Below the pieces are notes generated by a model, which saw only the letters and a program-made list of their open reading frames with translations, did no database searches and was not told where the DNA came from. DNA of 64,000 nt, taken from assembly GCA_023144005.1 (NCBI GenBank), contig JAGLGN010000020.1, positions 186,001 to 250,000 of the forward strand. The letters run 5' to 3'. The position numbers were made by a program, and so were the translations under genes. This document shows, piece after piece, positions 39,501 to 48,118 of this stretch (its first letter is position 1; each line of letters starts with the position of its first letter). Source of the stretch: a bacterium (GTDB lineage Bacteria > AUK180).

Positions 39501-40912
39501 TCATTGCAGCCGTCTTGAACACCCGGAGAAAAGTAGTCGCCGCACGCATCGACAGCAGCATAGATTTCACTATAAATTTCCACAGACAACTGTTGTTCAT
39601 ACACTTCCGTGAACCCCTGCGAATCCATTAATTTCAGAACTATCTTATAATCCCCCGGGGCAAGATCAGATATATCTACTGAGTAAATAGTGCTTTCTGC
39701 TGCGGCAATATCAAAGGTTTGGAATCCCGAAGTGCTTGTATCGACAGGAAAAATCAAATCGTCATTATAAATAAATGCGGTAACAAAAACGGGATAATTT
39801 ACAGCGTCAAAACTTCCGGTAATATCAACAAATGGATTTTCTGACAAGAACACTTCTTCGGTAAATACAAACGAGGCATTGATAGCCTCTGTAGCCGGTT
39901 GCTTTACTGAATGATTGTTCTTACCCCAGTAGATCGTCTGACCGAGATCGGCGTTGAAATATGAGAACCCTGAATACCCGCTTGATAAACAGTCATTCCG
40001 TATTATTCTATTCGAGCCTACTCTGCCGGAAATAAAGTGATCACGATTCAAATTAATAAATTCATTATTATGAATATGGTAAGCATTTCCGTTTAAATCA
40101 TATACTATAATTCCAGAATCGTTCCCTTCAATATCCGATACCACAATTGTGCCTGCGTTCTGCATCACAAGAATTTTTGATAAAGCGCTTCCATCATCGG
40201 TAATTTCCCATATTTGATCCAACTCATCAAGCGCGTAATAGATATGATCTCCATCACTATTGATAAACAGATCGCTTAAATAGATAATTCTCTCGTCAAG
40301 GGAGATGCCTCTGATGTCTGTATATGTTGCGTCTGAAAGATCTACTTCTTTTATTGAAATCATTTGATCGAGTGAAATTGTGATCAAGTGGGAATCAATA
40401 TCATACTCACGGACATAGACCGGCTCGGTACCCTGACTTGCATTAGATACATTACCGGAGCTATTTACCTGCACGACAGCGCCTTCTACGGAACCGAAGA
40501 GATAGTATAGGGAATTGTCCATATACATACATACTGGAGAAGAGGTGGGGTTATTGGTAATTATAAAACTGTTTCCCTTTTCCAGACTTCCGTTCAATAA
40601 CGAATAAAAACAAGTTCCCGTGGCATTTTCCACAAAGAATGTCGTTAATATGATTCCGGGAAAAAGTCTGTTGTGATTGGGATTGGTAATTACAAGCCCG
40701 GGCAAATCGATCTGCTCCCGCAAATCACCGATATTCTCAGTCTGGTCCCAGATATTTATCAGATCCAGATCCTCAAAAATCAGAATCTCGCTGCCTTTCC
40801 CGATAATACCATCAATCCCGTTAAAATCGGCAATTGAGTCCAAAGGTTTTTGAAATGCTGAAATCGCAGTAAGAAACACTATAAAAATGATGAAAAGAAT
40901 GGGCCGCTTCAT
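36533..40912 (-). CDS. Large secreted protein: beta-propeller repeats followed by Ig-like/OmpL47-type domains
   Basis: 1459 residues with a signal peptide (MKRPILFIIFIVFLTAISAF). The first two thirds contain repeated propeller-like phrases (APVWTSDNFHFYFLRSPI, YCWSPDGSNLLYCSTALG, TPAISRDTTKILYSSYGE), like the PD40/TolB-type blades that begin with a W/S-D-G-like turn. From about 960 to 1190 there are Ig-like domains, including one of OmpL47 type (TAKDNTDLDPLLYYRI, then SVDKNENVE). The remaining 270 residues are unrecognised. A single base separates its stop from the RHS start. The pair are likely exported together and may bind one another or the envelope. Confidence 0.75.
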   Translation of the reverse strand: MKRPILFIIFIVFLTAISAFQKPLDSIADFNGIDGIIGKGSEILIFEDLDLINIWDQTENIGDLREQIDLPGLVITNPNHNRLFPGIILTTFFVENATGTCFYSLLNGSLEKGNSFIITNNPTSSPVCMYMDNSLYYLFGSVEGAVVQVNSSGNVSNASQGTEPVYVREYDIDSHLITISLDQMISIKEVDLSDATYTDIRGISLDERIIYLSDLFINSDGDHIYYALDELDQIWEITDDGSALSKILVMQNAGTIVVSDIEGNDSGIIVYDLNGNAYHIHNNEFINLNRDHFISGRVGSNRIIRNDCLSSGYSGFSYFNADLGQTIYWGKNNHSVKQPATEAINASFVFTEEVFLSENPFVDITGSFDAVNYPVFVTAFIYNDDLIFPVDTSTSGFQTFDIAAAESTIYSVDISDLAPGDYKIVLKLMDSQGFTEVYEQQLSVEIYSEIYAAVDACGDYFSPGVQDGCNDVLPVSYSMGCGDEALAQARIVIQDSGGSLVYEELLPLVSGTAQTFVWDGLLASDENADNGKYFIFIELVDDLGGVILSNTEEFFINNFDYHYSISNSVILQDDGNFNYAPVWTSDNFHFYFLRSPILGCIENTLFQTYSISGDAQVWLGDNSGSSDLALDSIGDPNNPVIINPNQYFTADPTPSPVDILSFAFIREFNLFYLDQGSMVHVADDISVDNYCWSPDGSNLLYCSTALGMNYHNDTGEFNILPPGQFWGFHKPIWAFDNNIFFIANNLLHKINIGIGTVETVVLSENDEIVFDYIHANNSSQIIYLSRDYSSGTQIEFFTILDYSLPEESRIISRFQADLSNLDGILTISQDNSKLFYYRSTTEFQGADCNDIGIDPYVGAESIEVFYIDLVTGSQLPAFQYTSPLKGGTPAISRDTTKILYSSYGEASSALKLADISPVSFCSGVDVTPPFVDISVAPSTTFNSVSDGSDILSNPLETLSYLSDPVIEEESGQIEVLCRSFDNQEIDRIELYLDDKLLGINGGPIIRKIVDTRIYSDGEHRLKSVSRDMHGNMGSREKTVVFKNHTIISDTEAPKSDVQFTPVSFINGEIETIPAASIILTAKDNTDLDPLLYYRITNSDGDILPETLYLEEIDTYQFGVGDYTIHFWSVDKNENVESEQSCIFRLVDPLELNRYSLNINTPLIFYNRKLKRNSNELETFETNLSLFSDFDFFLTSDYNEFTNRLADERYGSFVVLGDENVVDDIHWNIMQDRIFSGANYISFHYLKSRELNSISNLFNLKFEGYLPGNEYLLNISAPDFFEAERIIQIHEVMKIADLSDGNSIILSVQHKDQEFPAILLSNHGPGKLIFNTFFTGEADLAALLSDELSYLLVSDTEGLTKRLILNKLFLNFEIDVKLLISHDGNLKFLKDSVTQDIDPYSRELEIYLDSMSDKFYLDFEVIEYPCRLEYEVLYKVNGKWYRFTREEIVFNMPETPEEGE

Positions 40913-40929
40913 GTTACCCCCTTTGCTAT

Positions 40930-40957
40930 ATTATACAGTATTATAGAATAACTTCAA
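40930..40957 (-). promoter_or_regulatory. Promoter of the propeller/RHS/lipoprotein operon
   Basis: Minus strand TTGAAG (40952-40957), a 16-base spacer and TATAAT (40930-40935), followed by a short leader with GGGGG before the ATG at 40912. Confidence 0.55.
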
Positions 40958-41000
40958 GCTATATCTATCAGGTTTCACAGAGGTGAAGAGAAGGAAAGAT

Positions 41001-41040
41001 GGGGGATCCTCGAAGTCAAGAGCATAGGAATGACAGAAGG
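41001..41040 (+). repeat. Intergenic repeat remnant of the 'GATGG ... AATGACAGA' type
   Basis: The stretch begins GGGGGATCCTCGAAG just after AAAGAT and ends AGGAATGACAGAAGG. A better-preserved copy at 48010-48080 starts AAGATGGATT, has a CCCCGAT/ATCGGGG hairpin and ends ATAATGACAGATA. Such palindromic intergenic repeats are widespread in bacteria. The rest of the 206-bp gap holds only the operon promoter. Confidence 0.4.
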
Positions 41041-41118
41041 CAGATCAAGCCCAGTTTCTACGCCACACATTGCACCCCACATGTCACACGTGTGCACTTG
41101 TCCCTGGGTCCACTGGTT

Positions 41119-42057
41119 TTACAATTCCGCCAGCACTTGAAAAATAAGTATATTATTAAGAAGATCCTGTGATTCGCCATTGATCTGATAATTCACAGAG
41201 AATCTGAGTCCGGGGCCGAGTATATCACAATTTATACCGGCGGTAAACCTTGTTCTTATCTCACCCGGCTGAGCTTTATCTCTGTCAAAAAATTCATATC
41301 TTGTCAAGAATTCACAATCCGAGACGAAGAAAGAGAGATTAACAAAATAGGAATATGAATAGAAATTCCGGTCAAATTCATCTTCGTCCTCTGCAGCGGT
41401 GAATTGGGCGAGGAAGAGAAAATTCTTCTCACGGATATTTGCGAAAATATTGAATCTTCTTGAGATCGACCATCTCTCATCTTCTATGAAATGATCCTGC
41501 CATCCGGAAACACCTAGATACATATCTTCAAATGGAACAAGATCCATACGCAGCATGTACGCCTTTTCCGAATCCGTGTCAATGAAACCTGTGAAAGTAT
41601 TGGTGCCGGAACCGTTAGCTACCAAAGCGTACAGCACGGCCGGGCCGAATGTTCCCTTCAATAGTATTCCCTCCTCCCTCCATGGACTGAAATCCGCCAG
41701 CAGCGGATACTCAAGAGTGTTGAGATTCAGCGGGGAGACTGGTGTATAAATATCCATAGGAACAAGGAATCTGCCGACGGTAAGGTCAAACATCGAAGAG
41801 CGGAAGCGGATCTTAAGCTCAAGGAGATTCACATCATCGGAGAGTAGATCGAGCTGTAAGGCGAGGCCTATCCGGCCCTCTACGAGATCGCCGCCGGTTT
41901 TTACCCTGACACGCCGGAGCTGGAAGGTATTCTCGGCGGATTCCTCCACCTTATACCATGCTTGTCCATATGCTTTAAAATATCCCCAAGGGGTATCGGC
42001 AGAAAATATAAGTATTGCCTGAAGCAGTACTGCCAGTAATAACAGTGATCTTTTCAT
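41119..42057 (-). CDS. Porin-like outer-membrane protein (phosphate-selective porin type)
   Basis: 312 residues with a signal peptide (MKRSLLLLAVLLQAILIFSA). After cleavage the sequence alternates strands and turns. Phrases such as FQLRRVRVKTGGDLVEGRIG, LTVGRFLVPM and PWREEGILLKGTF resemble the OprO/OprP-like (Porin_O_P) family. The ATG at 42057 is supported by GGAGG at the correct distance; an upstream TTG is not. It has its own promoter and lies divergent from hsp20. It ends in Leu, not Phe, which is unusual for a BAM substrate. The transported solute is not readable. Confidence 0.7.
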   Translation of the reverse strand: MKRSLLLLAVLLQAILIFSADTPWGYFKAYGQAWYKVEESAENTFQLRRVRVKTGGDLVEGRIGLALQLDLLSDDVNLLELKIRFRSSMFDLTVGRFLVPMDIYTPVSPLNLNTLEYPLLADFSPWREEGILLKGTFGPAVLYALVANGSGTNTFTGFIDTDSEKAYMLRMDLVPFEDMYLGVSGWQDHFIEDERWSISRRFNIFANIREKNFLFLAQFTAAEDEDEFDRNFYSYSYFVNLSFFVSDCEFLTRYEFFDRDKAQPGEIRTRFTAGINCDILGPGLRFSVNYQINGESQDLLNNILIFQVLAEL

Positions 42058-42075
42058 GAGATCCTCCAACGCGAT

Positions 42076-42104
42076 ATTTAAGCAAAATACAAGGCAATTG
42101 TCAA
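42076..42104 (-). promoter_or_regulatory. Promoter of the porin-like gene
   Basis: Minus strand TTGACA (42099-42104), a 17-base spacer and TTAAAT (42076-42081), then GGAGG and ATG 42057. A TGTAAAGTTT half-site overlaps the -35, and the full dyad at 42126-42144 lies just upstream. Confidence 0.6.
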
Positions 42105-42125
42105 ACTTTACACAACAATTTCCAT

Positions 42126-42144
42126 CTGTAAAGTTTCTTTACAG
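42126..42144. promoter_or_regulatory. Palindromic operator-like site between porin and hsp20
   Basis: Perfect dyad: CTGTAAAG, a three-base TTT centre, CTTTACAG. A further half-site (AAACTTTACA, 42103-42112) lies nearby in the opposite orientation. The site is about 53 bases upstream of the sigma-54 element of hsp20 and about 22 bases upstream of the porin -35. It could be an activator site for the sigma-54 promoter or a regulator site for the porin gene. Confidence 0.5.
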
Positions 42145-42196
42145 TTCAAGCGCCCACTACAAGCACTTTCCTCCTATATTTCTGCCTTTATATCGT

Positions 42197-42212
42197 TGGC
42201 ACACAGTTTGCA
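42197..42212 (+). promoter_or_regulatory. Sigma-54 (-24/-12) promoter of the hsp20-dnaK-dnaJ-rhomboid operon
   Basis: TGGCACACAGTTTGCA fits the sigma-54 consensus TGGCACRNNNNTTGCW at every fixed position, with the exact spacing between the GG and GC elements. Transcription would begin near 42222-42224, leaving a leader of about 50 bases with GGAGG before the hsp20 ATG. Confidence 0.72.
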
Positions 42213-42275
42213 CAATTAATTGACGATGTTGTTCTGATTCATGAACACATACGGGCATAGCCCTTGGAGGTAAAG

Positions 42276-42719
42276 ATGAATGTAAGAAACTGGAATCACG
42301 ATGCTGTTTTTGGAAGAGTATCCCGTTTAGAAAACATCTTTAAGGACTTCCTTTGCGATATGGATGTTCACAAAGACAATACGGGAAAGGCTGACGGCTG
42401 GAGCCCGAGGATCGATATAATAGAATCAAAGGACTCATACCTTATCCTGGCGGAAATACCGGGAGTGAAGAAAGGTGATATCGGTATCGACCTTGAGAAC
42501 AATGTAATTACACTTAAGGGTGAAAAAACGGAAAATGAAATTGGAGAGAATGAAGATTTCCTACATGCGGAAAGAGCATGCGGCAGTTTTCAACGCTCCT
42601 TCAGACTACCGGAAGCAGTAGATGAAGAGTCCGTCTCGGCAAAATACCGTGACGGGATACTTCGCTTGGAACTCCCGAAGAGAAAGAGTTCCGCTTCCAA
42701 GAAGATAGAGATAAAATAG
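42276..42719 (+). CDS. Hsp20/alpha-crystallin small heat-shock protein
   Basis: 147 residues. The alpha-crystallin domain spans about 45-138, with [20 protein letters not shown], the usual [18 protein letters not shown], and [13 protein letters not shown]. An I-x-I motif (IEI) lies at the C-terminus. These chaperones hold unfolded proteins for DnaK. The ATG at 42276 sits six bases after GGAGG; a TTG twelve bases upstream is in frame but is itself part of the ribosome site region and is unlikely. It is the first gene of an operon with dnaK, dnaJ and a rhomboid protease. Confidence 0.94.
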   Translation: MNVRNWNHDAVFGRVSRLENIFKDFLCDMDVHKDNTGKADGWSPRIDIIESKDSYLILAEIPGVKKGDIGIDLENNVITLKGEKTENEIGENEDFLHAERACGSFQRSFRLPEAVDEESVSAKYRDGILRLELPKRKSSASKKIEIK

Positions 42720-42729
42720 GAGGAATGAC

Positions 42730-44643
42730 ATGGCAGGAAAAGTCATAGGAATTGACCTTGGTACTACAAACTCTTGTGTGGCGTTGATGGAAAACGGCCA
42801 GGCAAAAGTAATTCACAATGCAGAGGGCGGAAGAACTACGCCTTCAGTTGTTGCCTTTAAATCAGGAGGCGAGATCATCGTCGGGGAGCCAGCGAAAAGG
42901 CAGGCTACAACGAACCCCCAGAAGACGGTATTTTCAGTCAAACGACTTATCGGAAGAAGCTTTAGCGAGATCTCCGAGGAATTGAAGATCATTCCTTATG
43001 AGGTTTCCAAAGGAAAATCACAGAATGTCGTGATCAAGATCGGGGATAAGAAATACACTCCTCAGGAGATATCTTCGATGGTCCTTAAAGAGATGAAGAA
43101 GATCGCTGAGGATTATCTCGGAGAAGAGGTAAAGGATGCGGTAGTCACCGTTCCCGCTTACTTCAATGATTCTCAGAGACAGGCTACAAAGGATGCGGGC
43201 AAGATCGCCGGCTTGAATGTGCTCAGAATAATCAATGAGCCGACAGCGGCCGCTTTGGCATTCGGAGCCGACAAGAAGAAAGACATGAAGGTCGCGGTAT
43301 ATGATCTTGGCGGAGGCACCTTCGACATCTCCATACTTGAGATAAGTGACGGTGTTTTCGAGGTCAAATCGACCAATGGCGATACTCACCTCGGCGGTGA
43401 CAATTTCGACATGATCCTTATCAATCACATCGCAGATCAATTCAAAAAAGAACAGGGCATAGACCTCAGGAGCGATCCTATCGTACTCCAGAGATTGAAG
43501 GACGCCGCGGAAAAAGCAAAGATCGACCTCTCTTCAAAACTGGAGACCGAGGTTAATCTGCCGTTTATTACTGCCGACGCGAACGGCCCCAAACATCTTC
43601 AGATGAATATCTCCAGAGCTAAGTATGAGAATCTTGTTTCAGACCTGGTCGAGAAATCCATTGAACCCTGCAAGAAAGCGGTAAAGGATTCCAAGTTAAA
43701 GGTCTCTGAGATCGACGAGATACTCCTTGTCGGCGGCATGACCCGAATGCCTCTTGTACAGAAGAAAGTCGAGGAATTTTTCAAGAAAAAACCCAATAAA
43801 GGGATCAATCCCGATGAGGCGGTCGCTGTCGGCGCTGCCATTCAGGGAGGCATACTTTCCGGTGACAAGTCAGTCGGAGATATCCTGCTCGTTGATGTTA
43901 CTCCGCTATCACTGGGTATCGAAACCCTTGGCGGTGTTTCAACAAAGCTGATCGACAGAAACACACCGATCCCTGTCAAGAAATCGGAAATATTCACTAC
44001 CGCGGCTGATAATCAGCCCGAAGTCGACATACATGTTCTGCAGGGTGAAAGGCCAATGGCAGCCAACAATAAGACCATCGGAAGATTCCAATTGGCGGGA
44101 ATTCCCCCGATGCCGAGAAGCGTCCCTCAGATCGAGGTTACCTTTGACATAGACGCGAACGGCATTCTTCATGTTACGGCGAAAGACAAAGGCACGGGCA
44201 AGGAACAGACGATCAAGATACAGGTTTCTAGCGGACTTTCCGATGATGATATAGAAATGATGGTCAATGAGGCAAAGGAGAACGAGGAAGAGGATAAGAA
44301 AAGAAAGGAGATCATCGAAGCACGCAATAAGGCGGAGAATCTTGTTTTCCAAACGGAGAAGATCGTCAAAGAAATGAAGGAGAACAAGAAGATCTCGGAA
44401 GATGAAGAAAAGGAGATCGGAGAAAAGATAGAGACCCTCAAGGAAAAGGCGAAAGGCGATTCCAAGGAAGATATCGAGAAAGCCATTGACGAACTTTCAC
44501 AATACTTCGCGGGCATTTATCAGAAGTATGCAGCCGATCAGCAGTCACAGCAACAGGGATCTCAGGAAGGAGACGAAGAAGCGCCGCAAGAGCCAGCCGC
44601 TGAAGGAGATGAAGTGATCGACGCGGATTTCGACGAAAAATAG
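42730..44643 (+). CDS. dnaK: Chaperone DnaK (Hsp70)
   Basis: 637 residues, standard length. N-terminal ATPase signatures [26 protein letters not shown] and [13 protein letters not shown]. The substrate-binding domain follows ([14 protein letters not shown]), then a Lys/Glu-rich helical lid and a disordered tail ending [10 protein letters not shown], the DnaK-type tail. It starts ten bases after the hsp20 stop with AGGAGGAATGAC upstream. No grpE in this operon, so the nucleotide exchange factor must be encoded elsewhere. Confidence 0.98.
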   Translation: MAGKVIGIDLGTTNSCVALMENGQAKVIHNAEGGRTTPSVVAFKSGGEIIVGEPAKRQATTNPQKTVFSVKRLIGRSFSEISEELKIIPYEVSKGKSQNVVIKIGDKKYTPQEISSMVLKEMKKIAEDYLGEEVKDAVVTVPAYFNDSQRQATKDAGKIAGLNVLRIINEPTAAALAFGADKKKDMKVAVYDLGGGTFDISILEISDGVFEVKSTNGDTHLGGDNFDMILINHIADQFKKEQGIDLRSDPIVLQRLKDAAEKAKIDLSSKLETEVNLPFITADANGPKHLQMNISRAKYENLVSDLVEKSIEPCKKAVKDSKLKVSEIDEILLVGGMTRMPLVQKKVEEFFKKKPNKGINPDEAVAVGAAIQGGILSGDKSVGDILLVDVTPLSLGIETLGGVSTKLIDRNTPIPVKKSEIFTTAADNQPEVDIHVLQGERPMAANNKTIGRFQLAGIPPMPRSVPQIEVTFDIDANGILHVTAKDKGTGKEQTIKIQVSSGLSDDDIEMMVNEAKENEEEDKKRKEIIEARNKAENLVFQTEKIVKEMKENKKISEDEEKEIGEKIETLKEKAKGDSKEDIEKAIDELSQYFAGIYQKYAADQQSQQQGSQEGDEEAPQEPAAEGDEVIDADFDEK

Positions 44644-44661
44644 AAGTTTACATATATTTAT

Positions 44662-44684
44662 GCGGGGCGGTTATTCCGCCCCGC
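44662..44684 (+). other. GC-rich hairpin between dnaK and dnaJ
   Basis: GCGGGGCGG (44662-44670) and CCGCCCCGC (44676-44684) form a perfect 9-bp stem with a five-base loop. No T-run follows, so it is not a complete intrinsic terminator. It may set the dnaK:dnaJ ratio by attenuating transcription or stabilising the upstream mRNA. The ribosome site of dnaJ follows directly. Confidence 0.6.
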
Positions 44685-44700
44685 CGATCGGAGTTAAACG

Positions 44701-45753
44701 GTGGAAATAAAAGATTATTATAAGGTATTGGGAATTCCGGAAAATGCCTCTCAAGACGAGGTAAAGAGAACATTTCGTAAATTGGCTAAGAAATACCACC
44801 CGGATATCAATAAAGCCACGGGAGCTGCTGATAAATTCAAGGAGGTCAATGAGGCGTATCAGATCCTCTCGGATAAGGAAAAGCGCAACAAATACGACAC
44901 ATACAGGAAGTACGGCGGAGCAATGCCCGGCGGAGGCGGTGCGGGATTCAATATTTCCGACCTTTTCAGCGGATTCGAAGGAAGAGGCGGAGGATTTGAA
45001 GATATAACAGATATCTTCTCTGGTTTTTTCGGAGGCGGAGTGGGCAATAGGAAAAGAGGGCCGTCATACGATCAGTTATCGATACATATTCAATTATCCC
45101 TATCCTTCGATGAATCTATCAGAGGAACAGCTAGAAAGATACGGTATTCGCGCCATTCAACATGCGGATTCTGCGGTGGAAGCGGAGCAAGTAAACAGGA
45201 AACCTGCCCTACCTGTCATGGAAAGGGCTCTGTGATCGTCGCCGGAATAATGTCTCAACCGTGCAGGGTCTGCAAAGGGACAGGTAAGGTAACTGTTGAA
45301 AAATGCTCCTTCTGCAAGGGTAGCGGTAAGACCCCTAAAAAAGAAACAAAGACGGTCAATATTCCTCCGGGAGCGAAAGAGGGAGACAAACTCACATTAA
45401 AAGACCTTGGAAACAGCTCCGATGGAGTTACAGGCCCTCTTGTGATCCATATTTCCGTAATGCCTTCCACTATCTATAGAAGAGAGGGAAATGATCTTCA
45501 TATGGACCTTAAGATAGGCCTGTCGGAGGCACTGCTCGGGGGCAGCAGGGATATAGAACATTTCGGTACAGTCATCACCGTTAAGATACCCGAAGGCACC
45601 AACAACGGAAATAAGTTGAAGATATCAGCAAAGGGAGTAATGAGGGGAAAAAGGATGGGGGATCTCTATTTGAAGGTCAAACTCGTCCTCCCGAAAAAAC
45701 TCTCCAGGGGTCAGAAGGCGAAACTGAAACCATTCCTGGATTCTATAAAGTAA
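44701..45753 (+). CDS. dnaJ: Chaperone DnaJ (Hsp40)
   Basis: 350 residues. The J domain carries the HPD motif that stimulates DnaK (KKYHPDINK, about 30-40). A Gly/Phe-rich linker with [18 protein letters not shown] follows, then four zinc-binding CxxCxGxG-type repeats ([32 protein letters not shown]) and the C-terminal substrate-binding domains. This makes it a type I DnaJ, slightly shorter than the E. coli protein (376). Start is GTG at 44701, with CGGAG seven bases upstream. Confidence 0.96.
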   Translation: MEIKDYYKVLGIPENASQDEVKRTFRKLAKKYHPDINKATGAADKFKEVNEAYQILSDKEKRNKYDTYRKYGGAMPGGGGAGFNISDLFSGFEGRGGGFEDITDIFSGFFGGGVGNRKRGPSYDQLSIHIQLSLSFDESIRGTARKIRYSRHSTCGFCGGSGASKQETCPTCHGKGSVIVAGIMSQPCRVCKGTGKVTVEKCSFCKGSGKTPKKETKTVNIPPGAKEGDKLTLKDLGNSSDGVTGPLVIHISVMPSTIYRREGNDLHMDLKIGLSEALLGGSRDIEHFGTVITVKIPEGTNNGNKLKISAKGVMRGKRMGDLYLKVKLVLPKKLSRGQKAKLKPFLDSIK

Positions 45754-45807
45754 AATATATTATTTGCCAAATTCCTGAGCATTTGTTAGAATAAGCCGGA
45801 GGAAGAT

Positions 45808-47643
45808 GTGTTTCTAATACCTATCGGCACAACACAAAAATTCAGGAAGATACCGATCATCACGATAATACTCATCAGCAGTATGGTACTTATCTTCATG
45901 TCCACGAACGGAGCGACAAAGACCGCGGAGAAAGAATTATACCGGATACAAGAGGAAGTCAGCACTCTAGTTCTGAATGATCTTCAGAATGACCGCGATT
46001 ACGCTAAACTTCCCTGGAATCAGCAGAAGGCGATATACAATCAAAAAATGAACGAGGCCTTCGAGGGCACTTTGGAGCTGCAGAGCGAGTATGCTCAAGT
46101 CATTTTTGATGAACTTCATGAGGAATTGGAGGCGCTGCTCAACGATCTGGCAATAATGAAGTTCCGTTTTGATCCTAAAAAGCCGTCTGTGATCACCGCG
46201 GTAACAAGCGCATTTCTCCATGGCGGGTTCATGCACCTGATATCCAATATGTGGTTCCTCTTCCTCTTCGGCGCCCTTGTGGAGGATTTCTTAGGCAAGA
46301 TCAATTATATTATATTTTTCATTGCGGGGGCCATCGGCTCCGCTTATATACACGGGGCTATGAGCGAGGTCCCGGTTATCGGCGCATCAGGCGTCATATC
46401 AGGTTTGATGGCGGCATTTCTGGTCTTCTTCTTTAATCGGGAGATAAAATACTTCTTTTTCATGCTCTTGATCTACCGGGTATATGCGAAAAAATTCCTC
46501 TTGAAGGCCTATCTCGCGCTTCCCATCTGGTTCGCGGTGGAAATAGCCAATCACATGCTCTATCAGGGAGCTGATAATATTGCTCACTCGGGACATATAG
46601 GAGGTTTCCTCACGGGAGCGGTCATAACTTCGATAATACGCTTCACGCCGCTTTATCCCTATTTGAAGGAGAAATACTTCGTCTCTTCTTCGCTCGAAAA
46701 CCCTCAAAGCTATATCGATGATATTGTTGACCAGATGGCGATGGGAAAGCATCGCAAGGCCCTTGACATCGCCCAGAAAGCATTGGAGGTAATGCCCGAT
46801 TTCCTTCCCCTTCATGAGAAGAAGATCGAGATCTATCGCGCCATTAAAGACAGAGCATCCCTGCGGACGGTATACAAAAGGATCTTTCCCATTCTTATTC
46901 GAAATGATGTCAGCCTGAGCGACACCTTTCTGACGGCATATTCTGATTTTGGAGATGAGATACTTGTTGATGATATGATGCCGGCCGTTCTCTTTGATAT
47001 GAATACCGATCATATGTATGAAAGTACTTGTTCCTTCGGCGAGGTTTTCTTGAAAAGAGCTACCCGGCAGAACCGTGTGCTGTATTCAAATATCCTTTCA
47101 TCCGTCGTAGTAGCATTAATGGCATCAAAAAAATATGATGATGCTTTGATAAAGGTGTATGAGGGGATACTCTTGAATAAAGAACATCCGAAGCAATTAA
47201 CGAAATTCAGGGAACAGAGAAAAGAGATCTTCACCAGAAAATTCCGTTCTCAGCCCCATCAGACGATCATGCACCTTATAGAACTTGATGAGCTGAGATT
47301 GAATAAGAATTCCGAGGGATTTAAAAACAGCATTGATAAATTAGCGGATTTGAAGGAGATCTCCTTCTCTTTCGAGCAGCTCCTCTACTACTCCGAGATA
47401 TTGCACCCCAAACAGGATTTCAAGAAGGTGGGTAATATTTTCAAGATCATCGTCTCTTCTTATAAGGATCATCCTCTGATCCATATCGTATATTTCAGGA
47501 TGGGAAAACTGCTGTTGAAGGTAAAAGAAGATAAGCAGGCGGCGATGAGATATTACGAGCAGGCATTTCACTTGTGCCAGATACCCGCTCACACGAAGAT
47601 GCTCGAGAACGAGATCAACAAACTCCGCGATGTGTTAGGGTGA
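45808..47643 (+). CDS. Rhomboid-family intramembrane serine protease with C-terminal repeat region
   Basis: 611 residues. The rhomboid core occupies about 1-285: an extended loop after the first helix that is Glu- and Gln-rich (about 40-125), HLISNMWFLFLFG with the His/Asn of the oxyanion site, the catalytic Ser in GASGVISG (Ser194) and the catalytic His in HSGHIGGFLTG (His263). Rhomboids cut substrates inside membranes. The last 320 residues are helical and TPR-like. The start is GTG 45808, five bases after GGAGG; the ATG two bases earlier leads to a stop at once. It is the fourth gene of the chaperone operon, which suggests a role in membrane protein quality control. Confidence 0.86.
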   Translation: MFLIPIGTTQKFRKIPIITIILISSMVLIFMSTNGATKTAEKELYRIQEEVSTLVLNDLQNDRDYAKLPWNQQKAIYNQKMNEAFEGTLELQSEYAQVIFDELHEELEALLNDLAIMKFRFDPKKPSVITAVTSAFLHGGFMHLISNMWFLFLFGALVEDFLGKINYIIFFIAGAIGSAYIHGAMSEVPVIGASGVISGLMAAFLVFFFNREIKYFFFMLLIYRVYAKKFLLKAYLALPIWFAVEIANHMLYQGADNIAHSGHIGGFLTGAVITSIIRFTPLYPYLKEKYFVSSSLENPQSYIDDIVDQMAMGKHRKALDIAQKALEVMPDFLPLHEKKIEIYRAIKDRASLRTVYKRIFPILIRNDVSLSDTFLTAYSDFGDEILVDDMMPAVLFDMNTDHMYESTCSFGEVFLKRATRQNRVLYSNILSSVVVALMASKKYDDALIKVYEGILLNKEHPKQLTKFREQRKEIFTRKFRSQPHQTIMHLIELDELRLNKNSEGFKNSIDKLADLKEISFSFEQLLYYSEILHPKQDFKKVGNIFKIIVSSYKDHPLIHIVYFRMGKLLLKVKEDKQAAMRYYEQAFHLCQIPAHTKMLENEINKLRDVLG

Positions 47644-48118
47644 AATAAAACTGGATCCCACGGTCACAAGTTCCCTCTGGATGACATTCTCCTCTTCTAT
47701 ATTTCCTTCCCGCATCCGCTCAGCGGGAGCCCGGCAACGCCGGGCGACCAACCCAAAAGAGTTTTGAACCATTTAAGCGACATTGACATTTTTAACGGCA
47801 AGAATGAGTGGTGGCGAAGCCAAAAATATCCAATTGTCTGAGTGAGCTAAGCTAACGAGTTTTGGGATTTTAATGAATGATGGCCGTGGTGAGTATCATC
47901 GCAAAAAATGACACGGGAATAAAGATGGGTCAAAACTCCATTAAATAATATATATCTTTCTTTTTGAGCATCATGAAATGATGTGAAAAAAGCATATATT
48001 AATAATGAAAAGATGGATTATCGGGTCCCCGATGTAATCGGGGTTCCCAAGGTCACGCGCCTGATAGCGATAATGACAGATACAGGTATTTTCTCATTCC
48101 CAAACTAATCTCTATCCT
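47644..48118. repeat. 475-bp gene-free stretch with nested repeats and hairpins
   Basis: No supported gene. Contents in order: a GTCACAAGTTCCCTCTGGAT-type repeat piece near 47661-47683; two GC hairpins, the second being GCCCGGC/GCCGGGC at 47729-47745 with a three-base loop; imperfect terminal inverted repeats GAGTTTTGAACC (47759-47770) and GGGTCAAAACTC (47927-47938), 11 of 12 bases pairing, that bracket about 180 bp like a small MITE; and a CCCCGAT/ATCGGGG hairpin at 48027-48043 within a second repeat family ending ATAATGACAGA. The region separates the convergent rhomboid and RiPP operons. Confidence 0.55.

Noticed and set aside
42264-42275. Longer hsp20 start at TTG 42264
   Set aside because: The ATG at 42276 has GGAGG at the right distance; the TTG would put the ribosome site inside the gene.
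47721-47745. GC hairpins after the rhomboid gene as an intrinsic terminator
   Set aside because: No T-run follows either hairpin, and they lie within a repeat-rich segment.
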